Part shown: positions 9,145 through 17,397 of the stretch, piece by piece
Position numbering within the stretch: position 1 is the first letter of the stretch
Layout: each line of letters begins with the position of its first letter
DNA from: Pandoraea nosoerga
GTDB taxonomy: Bacteria > Pseudomonadota > Gammaproteobacteria > Burkholderiales > Burkholderiaceae
Length of the DNA: 64,000 nucleotides
Direction of reading: 5' to 3'
Assembly (NCBI RefSeq): GCF_902459585.1
Contig: NZ_CABPSC010000005.1
Span: forward strand, 124,001-188,000
Notes under the pieces: generated by a model
What the model saw: only the letters and a program-made list of their open reading frames with translations
Told to the model about the DNA's origin: nothing
Databases searched by the model: none
Translations under genes and position numbers: made by a program

Positions 9145-9402
9145 ATGAAAACCACACAACGATGGATCTCGCGAATCTCGCGCAGTGCTGCGCCCGTGCT
9201 CGTCGGCGCCGCGCTGATCGGCACGCTGGCCGGCTGCGGCGGCATGACCCCGCGCGAATCGCGCAATACCGCAGTCGGCGCGGGTGTCGGCGCGCTCGGC
9301 GGCGCCCTGATTTCCGGGGGCGATCTCGGGACCACCGTGGGTGGCGCCGTGGTCGGCGGTGTGATCGGTAACGTGATCACCGACGACCGCCATCGCCGCT
9401 GA
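9145..9402 (+). CDS. Glycine-zipper lipoprotein, OsmB-like
   Basis: 85-residue small lipoprotein: signal segment with lipobox LAGC (residues 28-31), then a glycine-zipper hairpin (GAGVGALGGALISGG, then GGAVVGGVIGNVI), ending in basic DDRHRR. This is the pattern of OsmB/YmgG-type two-pass glycine zipper proteins of the outer membrane, often induced by osmotic or envelope stress. The ATG at 9145 follows AAGGAGCC and matches the family start; a longer reading upstream lacks family features. The 3' end of the gene is the first unit of a 10-bp tandem array. Confidence 0.78.
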   Translation: MKTTQRWISRISRSAAPVLVGAALIGTLAGCGGMTPRESRNTAVGAGVGALGGALISGGDLGTTVGGAVVGGVIGNVITDDRHRR

Positions 9403-9460
9403 TCACCGTCAATCGCCATTCATCGCCATGAATCGCCATTGACCGCCGTGAATCGCCGCT
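9391..9460. repeat. Seven degenerate 10-bp tandem repeats
   Basis: Units fall exactly every ten bases from 9391, for example catcgccgct, gatcaccgtc, aatcgccatt, catcgccatg, aatcgccatt, gaccgccgtg, aatcgccgct. The core is ATCRCC. The first unit overlaps the last codons of the glycine-zipper gene. A related array lies at 41621-41700. Confidence 0.8.
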
Positions 9461-9600
9461 GCCGGCCTCCGCCCGCCGCGGCCCGCACCGGGCGTGACAT
9501 CCAGGCACGCCCGCCATGCTCTTGCGGCATACGGCGCCTACCCGAATACGCGCGGCGCCGCATGCCGCCTCAAAGCCTTGAAAATCAGGAGAAGCGCGAC

Positions 9601-10173
9601 ATGACCTCCCCAGACACACTTCGCCAACAGTCGCTCCGAACGCTTCGGTCCCGCCGCCTCGGGCGGACCGCGCTCGCCGCCGTCACGCTCTGCGCGAGCG
9701 CGGTCGCCTTGTCGATTGCCGCCCTGCCCGGCTACGCGCAGACCGGCACGCCGGTCAATGGCGTGGTCCCCACCACGCCCACGCCAAGCGCGCCTGCGCC
9801 AGCGCAGGGCGAGGACTACGGCGACGCCGCCGATCAGAACGCCGCCCTCGGGATGTACCTGCAACGCTCGTTCGACGCCATCGACGCGAATCACGACGGC
9901 AAGATCGACCGCAACGAGTGGGCCGCCTATCAGCGCAGCCAACTGCAGGCGCGCCGCGCGGCGTTCGAGCGCTATTTCAAGGCGGCCGACAAGGATGGCG
10001 ACGGCTATCTGAGCCGGGACGAAGCCGCCGCCTCGGAACCGTTCCTCTATCAGCATTTCGACGAGATCGACGCCAATCGCGACGGCAAGCTCTCGCCGGC
10101 CGAAATCCGCGCGTTCTTCCGCCGCTACTACCACGAACGCGCCCGCGCCGATGCCGCCACCACGAAACCCTGA
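9601..10173 (+). CDS. Exported EF-hand calcium-binding protein
   Basis: 190 residues from the ATG at 9601, with a purine-rich AGGAGAAG upstream. A Sec-type signal (basic residues, hydrophobic 22-42, cleavage near GYAQ) and a Pro/Thr linker precede three canonical EF-hand loops: D95-E106 (DANHDGKIDRNE), D130-E141 (DKDGDGYLSRDE) and D157-E168 (DANRDGKLSPAE). All carry the D-x-D/N-x-D-G calcium ligands, so calcium binding in the periplasm or outside is well supported; the partner protein is unknown. Third of three small exported proteins in a row, each with its own spacing, so probably separate units. Confidence 0.82.
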   Translation: MTSPDTLRQQSLRTLRSRRLGRTALAAVTLCASAVALSIAALPGYAQTGTPVNGVVPTTPTPSAPAPAQGEDYGDAADQNAALGMYLQRSFDAIDANHDGKIDRNEWAAYQRSQLQARRAAFERYFKAADKDGDGYLSRDEAAASEPFLYQHFDEIDANRDGKLSPAEIRAFFRRYYHERARADAATTKP

Positions 10174-10194
10174 CCGTCCCCGCGAGCGCAAACG

Positions 10195-10230
10195 AAAACG
10201 CCACGGCAGTTCAGATGCCGTGGCGTTTTT
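10195..10230 (+). terminator. Rho-independent terminator of the EF-hand gene
   Basis: A perfect 14-bp stem, AAAACGCCACGGCA (10195-10208) with TGCCGTGGCGTTTT (10216-10229), ends in a T run. The A/T ends make it usable in both directions, so it may also serve the convergent DUF3100 gene. Confidence 0.92.
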
Positions 10231-10283
10231 CGTGACTGCGTCATCCGGGAGTGCGCGCGATCACGCTCACTCGCCGGTGGGTA

Positions 10284-11663
10284 TTACACGTGGAAGAACT
10301 CCGCGATGATCGCCGCGCCGAGGAACGTACCGGCGTTCGCCAGGAACGACACCACCACGATGCGCCAGCCCAGACGACGGAAGGCCGGCACGTCCTTGGC
10401 AACGGACAGCCCGGCGTAGGTCAGCATCGGCGTGACCAGCGCGAGGAAGTTGATCTTGCCCGTGAACTGCTCGACGACCGGCGCGAACGGGAAAGCCGGC
10501 GAGGTCAGGAACATGGCAATGAGCGACACCCAGCACACGGCCGGCACCTTGCGGCGCGTGAGGTAGTACAGCGCTTCGCCGACGATCACGGCCGCGATGA
10601 TGATGAGCATGCCCGGCACGCCGTCGAGGAACGGCGTCTTGAAGGCCATGCTGTTGCCCACGAGCGCCAGCGCCCCCGAGAAGACCCACGCGAACAGACG
10701 CGCGCCGAAGTTCATCTCGACGGTGTGCGCCTTGCTGGCCTGCTTGAGTTCCGTGGCGGCCTGCGCGTCGGCCACCGCGGCGGCTTCGGCGTTGGCGCGG
10801 CCGCGGCGGGTCATGCGCCCGAGCACCGGCTCCATTACGCGGTAGCCCCACACGGCGAGCGGCAGCGAGATGAACAGCGTGAAGTACGTGCCGATGGTCG
10901 TCGTGATCAGGTTCGACGCCGCGGCGAACGTGGCGACTTCCTTGGCGACTTCCGGGGTTTGCTGCGCGGCGATGGCGCCGGCGGCGGCGGCCATCATCGA
11001 ACCGGAGCCCACGCCCGCCCCCATGGCGAGCGAGTGCGGGTGGAACAGGTTCAGGCTGGCGACGAAGCCGGCGAACAGCGAAATGAACACGGCGCCGAAG
11101 ATCGTGCCGGTCAGGTATTCGGCGAGCACGCCACGGCCTTCGGGCGAATCGAAACCGTACTTCTCGCCGATGATGGCCAGGCTCGGCTCGCGGCCCACCG
11201 AGAAGGTCGCGCCGATGGCTTCACGCTTGATGCCGAGCATGAGCGCGACCGGCAGGCCGAGGACAATCGTGCCCACGAAGTGGCCGAACTCCTGGAACAC
11301 CAGCGCCCAGCCGGCGGCCACGAGCTTTGGCAGCGAGCCGCCCACGAGCAGGCCGAGCTTGGCCACGAAAAGCAGCAGCGCCGGCTGCAGAATCGCCGCC
11401 GCCTTGTGCTGCATCGGCAGGTCGATCTGCGCGAAGCGCGGCAAGCGCGCCTGCGACAGCCCCAGCGCCGCGCCGAGCAGAAGCGCCCAGACCATCGGCA
11501 ACAGCACGATCTTGCCGTGACCGGCGGTAATGCTGATCGCACCGATCAGCTCCGCGATCACGAGAATCACGATCGCCCAAACATACAGGCGCACGCCATC
11601 GCTGAAGGCGCCTCCCTGCGGCTTTGCCGCGTTTTGTTCCATGACTGCCATCTGGGTCTCCAC
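10284..11663 (-). CDS. DUF3100 integral membrane protein
   Basis: 459 residues with about ten to eleven hydrophobic segments and a charged cytoplasmic insert near residue 300 (GRMTRRGRANAEAAAVADAQ). Segments such as LGQ-like PRFAQIDLPMQHKAAA, FSVGREPSLAIIGEKYGFDS and MGAGVGSGSMMAAAAGA are characteristic of DUF3100 proteins, which are presumed secondary transporters often found beside amidohydrolase or aromatic catabolic genes. No substrate is established. It lies on the same strand as the aldehyde dehydrogenase operon but 394 bases away, so it probably has its own promoter, and it may import a substrate for that pathway. Confidence 0.78.
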   Translation of the reverse strand: METQMAVMEQNAAKPQGGAFSDGVRLYVWAIVILVIAELIGAISITAGHGKIVLLPMVWALLLGAALGLSQARLPRFAQIDLPMQHKAAAILQPALLLFVAKLGLLVGGSLPKLVAAGWALVFQEFGHFVGTIVLGLPVALMLGIKREAIGATFSVGREPSLAIIGEKYGFDSPEGRGVLAEYLTGTIFGAVFISLFAGFVASLNLFHPHSLAMGAGVGSGSMMAAAAGAIAAQQTPEVAKEVATFAAASNLITTTIGTYFTLFISLPLAVWGYRVMEPVLGRMTRRGRANAEAAAVADAQAATELKQASKAHTVEMNFGARLFAWVFSGALALVGNSMAFKTPFLDGVPGMLIIIAAVIVGEALYYLTRRKVPAVCWVSLIAMFLTSPAFPFAPVVEQFTGKINFLALVTPMLTYAGLSVAKDVPAFRRLGWRIVVVSFLANAGTFLGAAIIAEFFHV

Positions 11664-12057
11664 TGCACTTGCTATTGAACCGGTCCGGTGCCGTCCGGTC
11701 GCCCGGCGGTTTCGCGAACATTTCGGTGGTTAAGGAAATTCGGCGCGCCGCCCGTCCGGTCGCGAAACCGGCCGACTTCCCTGCCCGGCGGCAGACCGCC
11801 CGCCGGCTCGACACGCCTCGGTGACAGCAACAGCGTCCCGCGCCGAACCGTCCGAAGGGCGGCATTATACGCGGTCAAAATTGCCATTCCGGCCCGCGAT
11901 CCCGCAGGCTGAAACGGCCATGCGCCAGGCGAAGTCTCACGACCGGCGCCGGGCGCACGTCCTTGCACTGGCGATTCACGACGCATGCCTGCGCGCATGA
12001 TGGCGGCGCACGCCTGCTTCGCGGCCCCGGCTTCCCACGGCGTGGGAAGCCCTTTGA
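11664..12057. other. Gene-free interval downstream of the aldehyde dehydrogenase gene
   Basis: About 394 bases without a supported gene. Right behind the dehydrogenase stop is an 11-bp inverted repeat GGCTTCCCACG/CGTGGGAAGCC (12029-12051) without a T-tract, a possible weak terminator or mRNA-end stabiliser on the minus strand. The rest should hold the DUF3100 promoter; nothing else is evident. Confidence 0.5.
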
Positions 12058-13572
12058 TCAGACGTAGCCGAACGGCGTGGCCGGACTGGCCGCCGTCTCG
12101 ACCCACACGCTCTTGGTCTGCGTGTATTCGTAGAGCGCCTCCACGCCGCTGGAGCGGCCGTAACCGCTGTGGTTGTAGCCGCCGAACGGCGAGGCCACGT
12201 TGATCGTCTTGTAGCCGTTGATCCAGAACGTGCCGGCGTTGACCTGAGCGGCCACGCGGTGCGCGCGCGCGACGTCCTGCGTCCACACGGCGCCGGCCAG
12301 ACCGAACTCGCTGTCGTTGGCGATCGCCAGCGCCTCGTCTTCCGTGTCGAACGGAATGGCCACCACGACCGGCCCGAAGATTTCCGTGCGCGCCACGCCC
12401 ATCGCGTTGTTCGCGTCGGCCAGCACGGTCGGACGCACGAAAAAGCCCCCATCGCTGCGCTGCTGCGTGCCGGCGGCCAGACGCGCGCCGCCCTCCACGC
12501 CCGCGTCGATCATGTTCATTACGTGCTGATACTGCGTGCGGTTGCAGATCGGGCCCACTTCGGTGGCGTCGTCGAGCGGGTCGCCCACGCGAATCTTCTC
12601 GGCGCCGCGCGAGAGCATCTCGACCATCTGGTCGTACACGCCGCGCTGCACGAGCAGGCGCGAGCCGGCCACGCAGCTCTGGCCGGCGCTCGAGAAGATC
12701 GCGGCCTGCGCGCCCAGGCATGCACGCCTGAGGTCGGCGTCGTCGAAGACGATGTTGGCCGACTTGCCGCCCAGCTCCAGCACGCTCGGCAGCAGGCGCT
12801 GCGCGGCGGCCGCGGCGATCTTGCTGCCGGTGGCGGGTGAGCCCACGAACACCACCTTCTTGATGACCGGATGCGAGATCGCGGCCTGGCCCGTCGTGTG
12901 GCCGAAGCCCGCGAGCACGTTGATGAGGCCGCGCGGCACACCGGCCTGCTCGGCCAGCGCGGCGACCGCGAGCGAGCTCGCCGGGGTGAGCTCGCTCGGC
13001 TTGAGCAGAACCCCGTTGCCCATGGCGATGGCCGGCGCCAGTTGCCAGCCACAGGTGAAGACCGGCGCGTTCCACGGCGTGATCTGCAGCACCACGCCCA
13101 TCGCTTCGCGGCGCGTGTAGTTCAGGTGCGTGCTCGGCACGGGAATCACGTCGCCGAAGAACTTGTCGGTCCAGCCGGCGTAGTACTCGAACATCTCCGC
13201 GACCTTGCCAACTTCGCCGCGGCAGTCCCGGATCGGCTTGCCCGCGCCGATCGATTCGAGTTGGGCGAGCGCTTCGGCGTGCTCGCGGATCTTGCTGCCC
13301 ACGGCCTGCATGACGCGACCGCGCGCCGCATGGGTGAGCGCCCACCAGACCTTCTGCGCGGCCTGCGCGGCGTCGGCCGCCTGCGCGACCACGGCCGCAC
13401 CGGCATCGCGGTAGGCGAGCACCGTCTGTCCGGTTGCCGGGTTGACGATATCGATGGTGGCTTCGCCCTGGCCTTCGACCAGCTCACCGTTCACATACGA
13501 ACCGATGGTGGTGGCGTTGGGGAAGAACTTTGCGAATGCGCCGAGCAATGCGGCGGCTTGTTGGTCTGCCAT
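12058..13572 (-). CDS. NAD(P)-dependent aldehyde dehydrogenase
   Basis: 504-residue ALDH superfamily enzyme oxidising an aldehyde to the acid in the cytoplasm. Seen are the cofactor-site ITPWNAPVF, the glycine motif VGSPATGSKIAA, the catalytic-glutamate region LELGGKSANIVF, and the nucleophile segment SAGQSCVAGSRLLV. The C-terminal YNHSGYGRSSGVEALYEYTQ is typical of the betaine-aldehyde / hydroxymuconic semialdehyde branch. It follows the 3-hydroxyisobutyrate dehydrogenase-like gene by 89 bases on the same strand, so the two enzymes likely act in sequence on an alcohol or hydroxy acid and its semialdehyde. The exact substrate is not deducible. Confidence 0.88.
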   Translation of the reverse strand: MADQQAAALLGAFAKFFPNATTIGSYVNGELVEGQGEATIDIVNPATGQTVLAYRDAGAAVVAQAADAAQAAQKVWWALTHAARGRVMQAVGSKIREHAEALAQLESIGAGKPIRDCRGEVGKVAEMFEYYAGWTDKFFGDVIPVPSTHLNYTRREAMGVVLQITPWNAPVFTCGWQLAPAIAMGNGVLLKPSELTPASSLAVAALAEQAGVPRGLINVLAGFGHTTGQAAISHPVIKKVVFVGSPATGSKIAAAAAQRLLPSVLELGGKSANIVFDDADLRRACLGAQAAIFSSAGQSCVAGSRLLVQRGVYDQMVEMLSRGAEKIRVGDPLDDATEVGPICNRTQYQHVMNMIDAGVEGGARLAAGTQQRSDGGFFVRPTVLADANNAMGVARTEIFGPVVVAIPFDTEDEALAIANDSEFGLAGAVWTQDVARAHRVAAQVNAGTFWINGYKTINVASPFGGYNHSGYGRSSGVEALYEYTQTKSVWVETAASPATPFGYV

Positions 13573-13661
13573 GAAAACACTCCGTGCGACGCGCCGCGAC
13601 GGCGCATCGTGTCGTCAAACAAAAATTGAAATCTCGCGTGCGTGTCCGTGCTGCCGAGGGC

Positions 13662-14543
13662 TCAGGCGCGGCCCGGCTCGATGAACTGCACGATGCGGTT
13701 GAAATCCTCGTCGTCGCCGAGCGTGGCCGCGCTCGCCGCCCACAGACGGCCGACCTCCGCCGACAGCGGTCCCGTGCCGAGCGTTCCGGTCTGCTCGGCG
13801 AGCGCCATGGCCAGGCGCACGTCCTTGCGCATGAGTTTCATCGTGAAGCCCGAGTCGAACGCGTCGTTGAGAATCCACGTCGGGTAGTTCGTCTGCGTCA
13901 CGCCGCTGCGGCCCGAGCCGGCGTTCAGACCCTCGAGCACCTGCTCGGGCGCCACACCGGCGGCCTTCGCCAGACGCATCGCCTCGCCAGCCACGAGCAG
14001 GTGGGCCGCGCACATCAGGTTGTTGATCAGCTTGGTCACGTGGCCCGCGCCGACCTCGCCGATATGCACACGCTTGGCCGACATTGCGGCGAGTACCGGC
14101 TCGATGCGGGCGATATCCTCGGCCGAGCCGCCCAGCACCATGGTAAGCGCACCGTTGAGCGCGCCTTTCGGGCCGCCGGAGACCGGGGCGTCGACCAGGG
14201 CGATGCCCTTCTCGCGCAGCGTGACGGCGAGCTCGCGGGTGCTCTGCGGGTCGGCTGTCGAGGTGTCGACGACGATCAGGCCTTCACGGCCGTTCGCGGC
14301 AATGCCCTGCGCGCCGTTGACCACGGCTTCGACGACTTGCGACGTCGGCAGCGACAGCACGAGGGCGTCCGCTTCGCGGGCGAGTTCGGCCACCGAGCCG
14401 CGCAGGCCGATGCCCGCTTCGGCCAGCGCCGCGCCGGCCGCCGGGGACGGATCGAAACCGAGCACCGTGAAGCCGCCGCGCTGCAACGACAGCGCCATGC
14501 CGCGTCCCATATTGCCCAGTCCGACCACTCCGATGATTTTCAT
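13662..14543 (-). CDS. NAD(P)-dependent beta-hydroxyacid dehydrogenase
   Basis: 293 residues, 3-hydroxyisobutyrate dehydrogenase family. The N-terminal Rossmann motif GVVGLGNMGRGMALSL, substrate-binding VDAPVSGGPKGA and the catalytic-lysine segment GAGHVTKLINNLMCAA (Lys in helix) are all present, and the length is normal. The enzyme should oxidise a beta-hydroxy acid to its semialdehyde using NAD(P)+. It sits between the VOC gene (102 bases upstream) and the aldehyde dehydrogenase (89 bases downstream), a likely three-gene catabolic operon controlled by the divergent LysR regulator. Confidence 0.88.
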   Translation of the reverse strand: MKIIGVVGLGNMGRGMALSLQRGGFTVLGFDPSPAAGAALAEAGIGLRGSVAELAREADALVLSLPTSQVVEAVVNGAQGIAANGREGLIVVDTSTADPQSTRELAVTLREKGIALVDAPVSGGPKGALNGALTMVLGGSAEDIARIEPVLAAMSAKRVHIGEVGAGHVTKLINNLMCAAHLLVAGEAMRLAKAAGVAPEQVLEGLNAGSGRSGVTQTNYPTWILNDAFDSGFTMKLMRKDVRLAMALAEQTGTLGTGPLSAEVGRLWAASAATLGDDEDFNRIVQFIEPGRA

Positions 14544-14645
14544 GTTGACTCCAGTTTGACTGCGAGGATGGCGCCGCCGCCACGGGCGGCGCCGCGTTGC
14601 TACGCCTGCCGGCCGCGCCGGCAGACGGTTGGAAACTTCGGGATC

Positions 14646-15551
14646 TCAGTGCGGGTGATTCACGAACTCCAGCACCACGTTGCCCGCGAATTCCGGCTCC
14701 ACGACCAGTCCATGCTCGTTGTAGCCGTAGGGCACGCCGTTCTCGCGCCACAGCCGCTCCACATGCGCCAGATCGGGGGCGAGGACCGTGATCGCCACGG
14801 CGTGCGTGCGCACGCCCTGCGCCATCGGCAAGCCCACGGCGGCGTAACGCGCCTCGGCACGGGGCTGCGAGAGCGCGAGCAACTGGCCGCAGCCGGTGTC
14901 GGCCAGCGCACCGCCGTCGTAGACGTCGACGTGGCGCGCGCCGTACATGCGCTGCCAGCGCGCGGCGAGCTCGCGCAGCGCCGCGGCATCGGGGGTGACA
15001 TAGGTCACGCCGACGACGGCCGTCGCACCGTTCGGGTGCGCCTGCCACTCGGGCACCCAGATCAACTCGGGCCGATGCTGGTGACAGATGAAATTGGAGG
15101 CGTCGCCAAGCGACGCGTCGATGAACAGGCCCAGCGACACCACGGCTTCGTCGGGCGTGCCGTCCGGCTTGCGCATGGCACGGCGAAAGTCGAGGATGCC
15201 TTGTGACGTCAGCCCTGCCTGCACAAGTCTCGCGTGATCGGCGCGCGCATCCTTGCTGTGCAGCGCGACGAGCGACACGCCCTCTTCGCGGGCGAGGAAG
15301 CTGCCGAGATAGCGTCCGAAGCAGAAGTCGCCGACGGCGTGCGTGCCGAACCGGGTGGCGTCGTCCACGCCGATGAGTTCGATGAAGTTCTCGGCAAACA
15401 TCATCAGCGACGTGACCGTGCCCCACGGGTGGTACGACACCGGCGACGGCGCGAAGCCCATGCGAGCGTAATGCGAAAGCCGCCGGGGATGATCATGCAC
15501 CGTGACCAACGGATGATCGATGCCGAAACGCGTATTGCGCGAAGGAATCAT
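14646..15551 (-). CDS. Glyoxalase-like VOC family protein
   Basis: 301 residues resembling the glyoxalase-like domain family (PF13468 type) of the vicinal oxygen chelate fold. The N-terminal GIDHPLVTVHDHPRRLSHYA and HPWGTVTSLMMFAENFIELI give the first beta-alpha-beta module, and the middle FICHQHRPELIWVPEWQAHP and later GVRTHAVAITVLAPDL give the second. Conserved His and Glu residues could bind a divalent metal. VOC enzymes include dioxygenases, isomerases and lyases, so the reaction is open. First gene of the probable VOC-HIBDH-ALDH operon, divergent from the LysR gene at 15912. Confidence 0.75.
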   Translation of the reverse strand: MIPSRNTRFGIDHPLVTVHDHPRRLSHYARMGFAPSPVSYHPWGTVTSLMMFAENFIELIGVDDATRFGTHAVGDFCFGRYLGSFLAREEGVSLVALHSKDARADHARLVQAGLTSQGILDFRRAMRKPDGTPDEAVVSLGLFIDASLGDASNFICHQHRPELIWVPEWQAHPNGATAVVGVTYVTPDAAALRELAARWQRMYGARHVDVYDGGALADTGCGQLLALSQPRAEARYAAVGLPMAQGVRTHAVAITVLAPDLAHVERLWRENGVPYGYNEHGLVVEPEFAGNVVLEFVNHPH

Positions 15552-15911
15552 CGTCTGTCTCCCAACGGGAAGCGGTGCCTGTCAAACGCCGTCTGCGGAT
15601 CGCCGAAGTCGGCGCCGGGCCGGCGGCCTGCTCCGGCGTGGCCGGTACGGTCTGAAACGTTGCGCCATGCCGACGTCCGTCGCGGCATGGCGCAAAAAAC
15701 TGGCGCGGAATCGGGCCGCCGTCACCGGGCCTCGCCTGGGTTCGTTGCCCCGCAAAGGGGCCGATCCGCATGCATCGCAGTGTGAATTGAAAAAAAACGA
15801 CGCTCAATGACAACGCTTGATGATTTTTGTTCTAATTATTAGTCTTTAAGCCGTGGCGCCGTCCCCTATGGCACCGTCCCCTATGGCACCGTCTCCTATG
15901 ACACCGTCCTC
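15552..15911. promoter_or_regulatory. Divergent control region between VOC operon and LysR gene
   Basis: About 360 bases. It includes a 13-bp inverted repeat (TTGCGCCATGCCG 15660-15672 with CGGCATGGCGCAA 15683-15695, loop 10) about 110 bases upstream of the VOC start, a clearly AT-rich stretch (15800-15850, TTTTTGTTCTAATTATTAG) suited to promoters and LysR binding, and a 15-bp tandem repeat running into the LysR start codon. Confidence 0.6.
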
Positions 15912-15914
15912 ATG
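15855..15914 (+). repeat. 15-bp tandem repeat encoding an MAPSP mini-ORF that overlaps the LysR start
   Basis: ATG-containing units recur at 15868, 15883 and 15898 at a 15-base spacing, then 15912 after only 14. The first three ATGs share one frame and read a 15-codon peptide of MAPSP units that stops at the TGA at 15913-15915, overlapping the LysR ATG at 15912 (ATGA). No ribosome-binding site is obvious before either start. Confidence 0.65.
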
Positions 15915-16859
15915 ACACCTTCCATCACCGAAAGCCGCCTGCCGTATCTGTTCGAAGCCGTCCAGTGCGGCACCGTGCGCGCCGCAGCCGACCGGCTCGA
16001 CATTGCGCCCTCGGCGGTCAGCCGCCAGATCGCGCTGCTCGAGGCCGAGCTGGCGCTGCCGCTGATCGAGCGCCACAAGCGCGGCGTGCATCTCACGCAG
16101 GCCGGGCGGTTGCTCATGGAGTACTACCGCGAGCAGCGCGCGCATCAGGAAGACCTGCTCGCCAAGTTGCAGGAAGTGCGCGGGCTGCGGCGCGGGCACA
16201 TCCGGCTCGCCGTGGGCGAGGGCTTCGTGAGCGATCTCATGGGCGCGCCGCTCCAGTACTTCTGCAAGCGCTATCCCGACATCACGCTCACGCTCGATCT
16301 CGCGGGCACCAACGAAGTCATGCGGCTCGTGGCCGAGGACGACGCGGACATCGGGCTCGTCTACAACCCGCCGGCCGAGCCGAAGATCGTCTCTCGCGCG
16401 CAGATGCGCCAGCCCGTGCACGCGATCCTCGCACCCGGCACCGCGCTCGCGGACCGGTTGGGCGGGCTCGCCGCGCAGGGATCGTTGACGCTCGACGCGC
16501 TTTACGACGTGCCGCTCGCGCTCATGCACGGCGCGTATGGCACGCGTCAACTAATGGCGCTTGCCGAGCAGTCCGAGAAACATCGGCTCACGGCGTCGGT
16601 CACCACCAATTCGATTTCGGTGCTCAAGCACTACGTGCGTACCGGCCTCGGTGCAACGTTTCTGCCCACCTTTGCGGTGTCGCAGGAAATCGAGGCCGGG
16701 CTCCTGCTCGCGCTGCCCATCGACCATCCGATCCTCAACGGCGCCGAGGCCCATCTCGTGACGCGCGCGGGACGGCGTCTGTCCGGCGCGGCCAACCGGC
16801 TGCTCACGCATCTGGCGAGCAAGATGGAAGCGTTCGGGGCGCCGGATTCGAGCGCCTGA
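15912..16859 (+). CDS. LysR-family transcriptional regulator
   Basis: 315 residues. The HTH at about 8-66 (PYLFEAVQCGTVRAAADRLD then APSAVSRQIALLEAEL) is followed by the periplasmic-binding-like effector domain (IRLAVGEGFVSDLMGAPLQ, then TNSISVLKHYVRTGLGATFL). It stands divergent from the VOC/HIBDH/ALDH operon and is the obvious candidate to control it. The ATG at 15912 is the last unit of a 15-bp repeat whose preceding ATGs are out of frame, so the N-terminal MTPS resembles the repeat peptide and the true start may have shifted during repeat evolution. Confidence 0.87.
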   Translation: MTPSITESRLPYLFEAVQCGTVRAAADRLDIAPSAVSRQIALLEAELALPLIERHKRGVHLTQAGRLLMEYYREQRAHQEDLLAKLQEVRGLRRGHIRLAVGEGFVSDLMGAPLQYFCKRYPDITLTLDLAGTNEVMRLVAEDDADIGLVYNPPAEPKIVSRAQMRQPVHAILAPGTALADRLGGLAAQGSLTLDALYDVPLALMHGAYGTRQLMALAEQSEKHRLTASVTTNSISVLKHYVRTGLGATFLPTFAVSQEIEAGLLLALPIDHPILNGAEAHLVTRAGRRLSGAANRLLTHLASKMEAFGAPDSSA

Positions 16860-17397
16860 GGACCGCCGGCGGCCAAGCGCGACGCAGGCGTCGGGCGCTC
16901 GCCCTGCCGCCGGTTCGGCCCATTTCGGTTGTTGGCGCGCAACAATCGGCGTAACAGTCGGGCTACTAAGCCTTTCCCCGATGTTGCACGCGGTCGAATT
17001 CCGCTATAAATGAAGCCATCCGGGCACATGCGCCCATCGTGCCGGCCGGCTCGCCGGCTCGATGCGAGGCTTGCCTGTGCCGCCGACCCCGGTCGCATGG
17101 CCGCGCACGCTCGCCTCTGCGAGGCACGTGAGCGCCGCCGACCCAACGCCAGTGGACTGCCATGATGACGATCTCTGACAACCAGAGCGTGACGGCATCA
17201 CTTGCAACCGGCTGCATCCGTCGATGCGGCACCCGTTGCCCTGGCCTCCCCGCTTGCCGATTTCTCGTCTCTCGTAACGAAAATTCAGGCTTTTCCGACA
17301 GCGTCTCTTATTGCCCGCATTCGGGCGAGATGCGACGACGACGGGCATAACCACGCGAAACAAACGGCGGGGCAAAACGCAACCTGGGGAGCAGACC
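16860..17397. other. Gene-free porin leader region
   Basis: About 538 bases without a supported gene. It contains a 9-bp inverted repeat CGGTTGTTG/CAACAATCG (16927-16949, one G-U, 5-base loop) and a possible sigma70 promoter, TTGCAC (16984-16989) with TATAAA (17005-17010) at a short 15-base spacing, which would give a leader of nearly 390 bases for porin mRNA. A short hairpin GCCCGCATTCGGGC lies near 17315. A long untranslated leader fits small-RNA control of porins, but no RNA family is recognised. Confidence 0.45.

Noticed and set aside
10251-11678. 475-codon plus-strand frame antisense to DUF3100
   Set aside because: Very Arg/His/Glu-rich with no family character, while the minus strand encodes a recognised membrane family.
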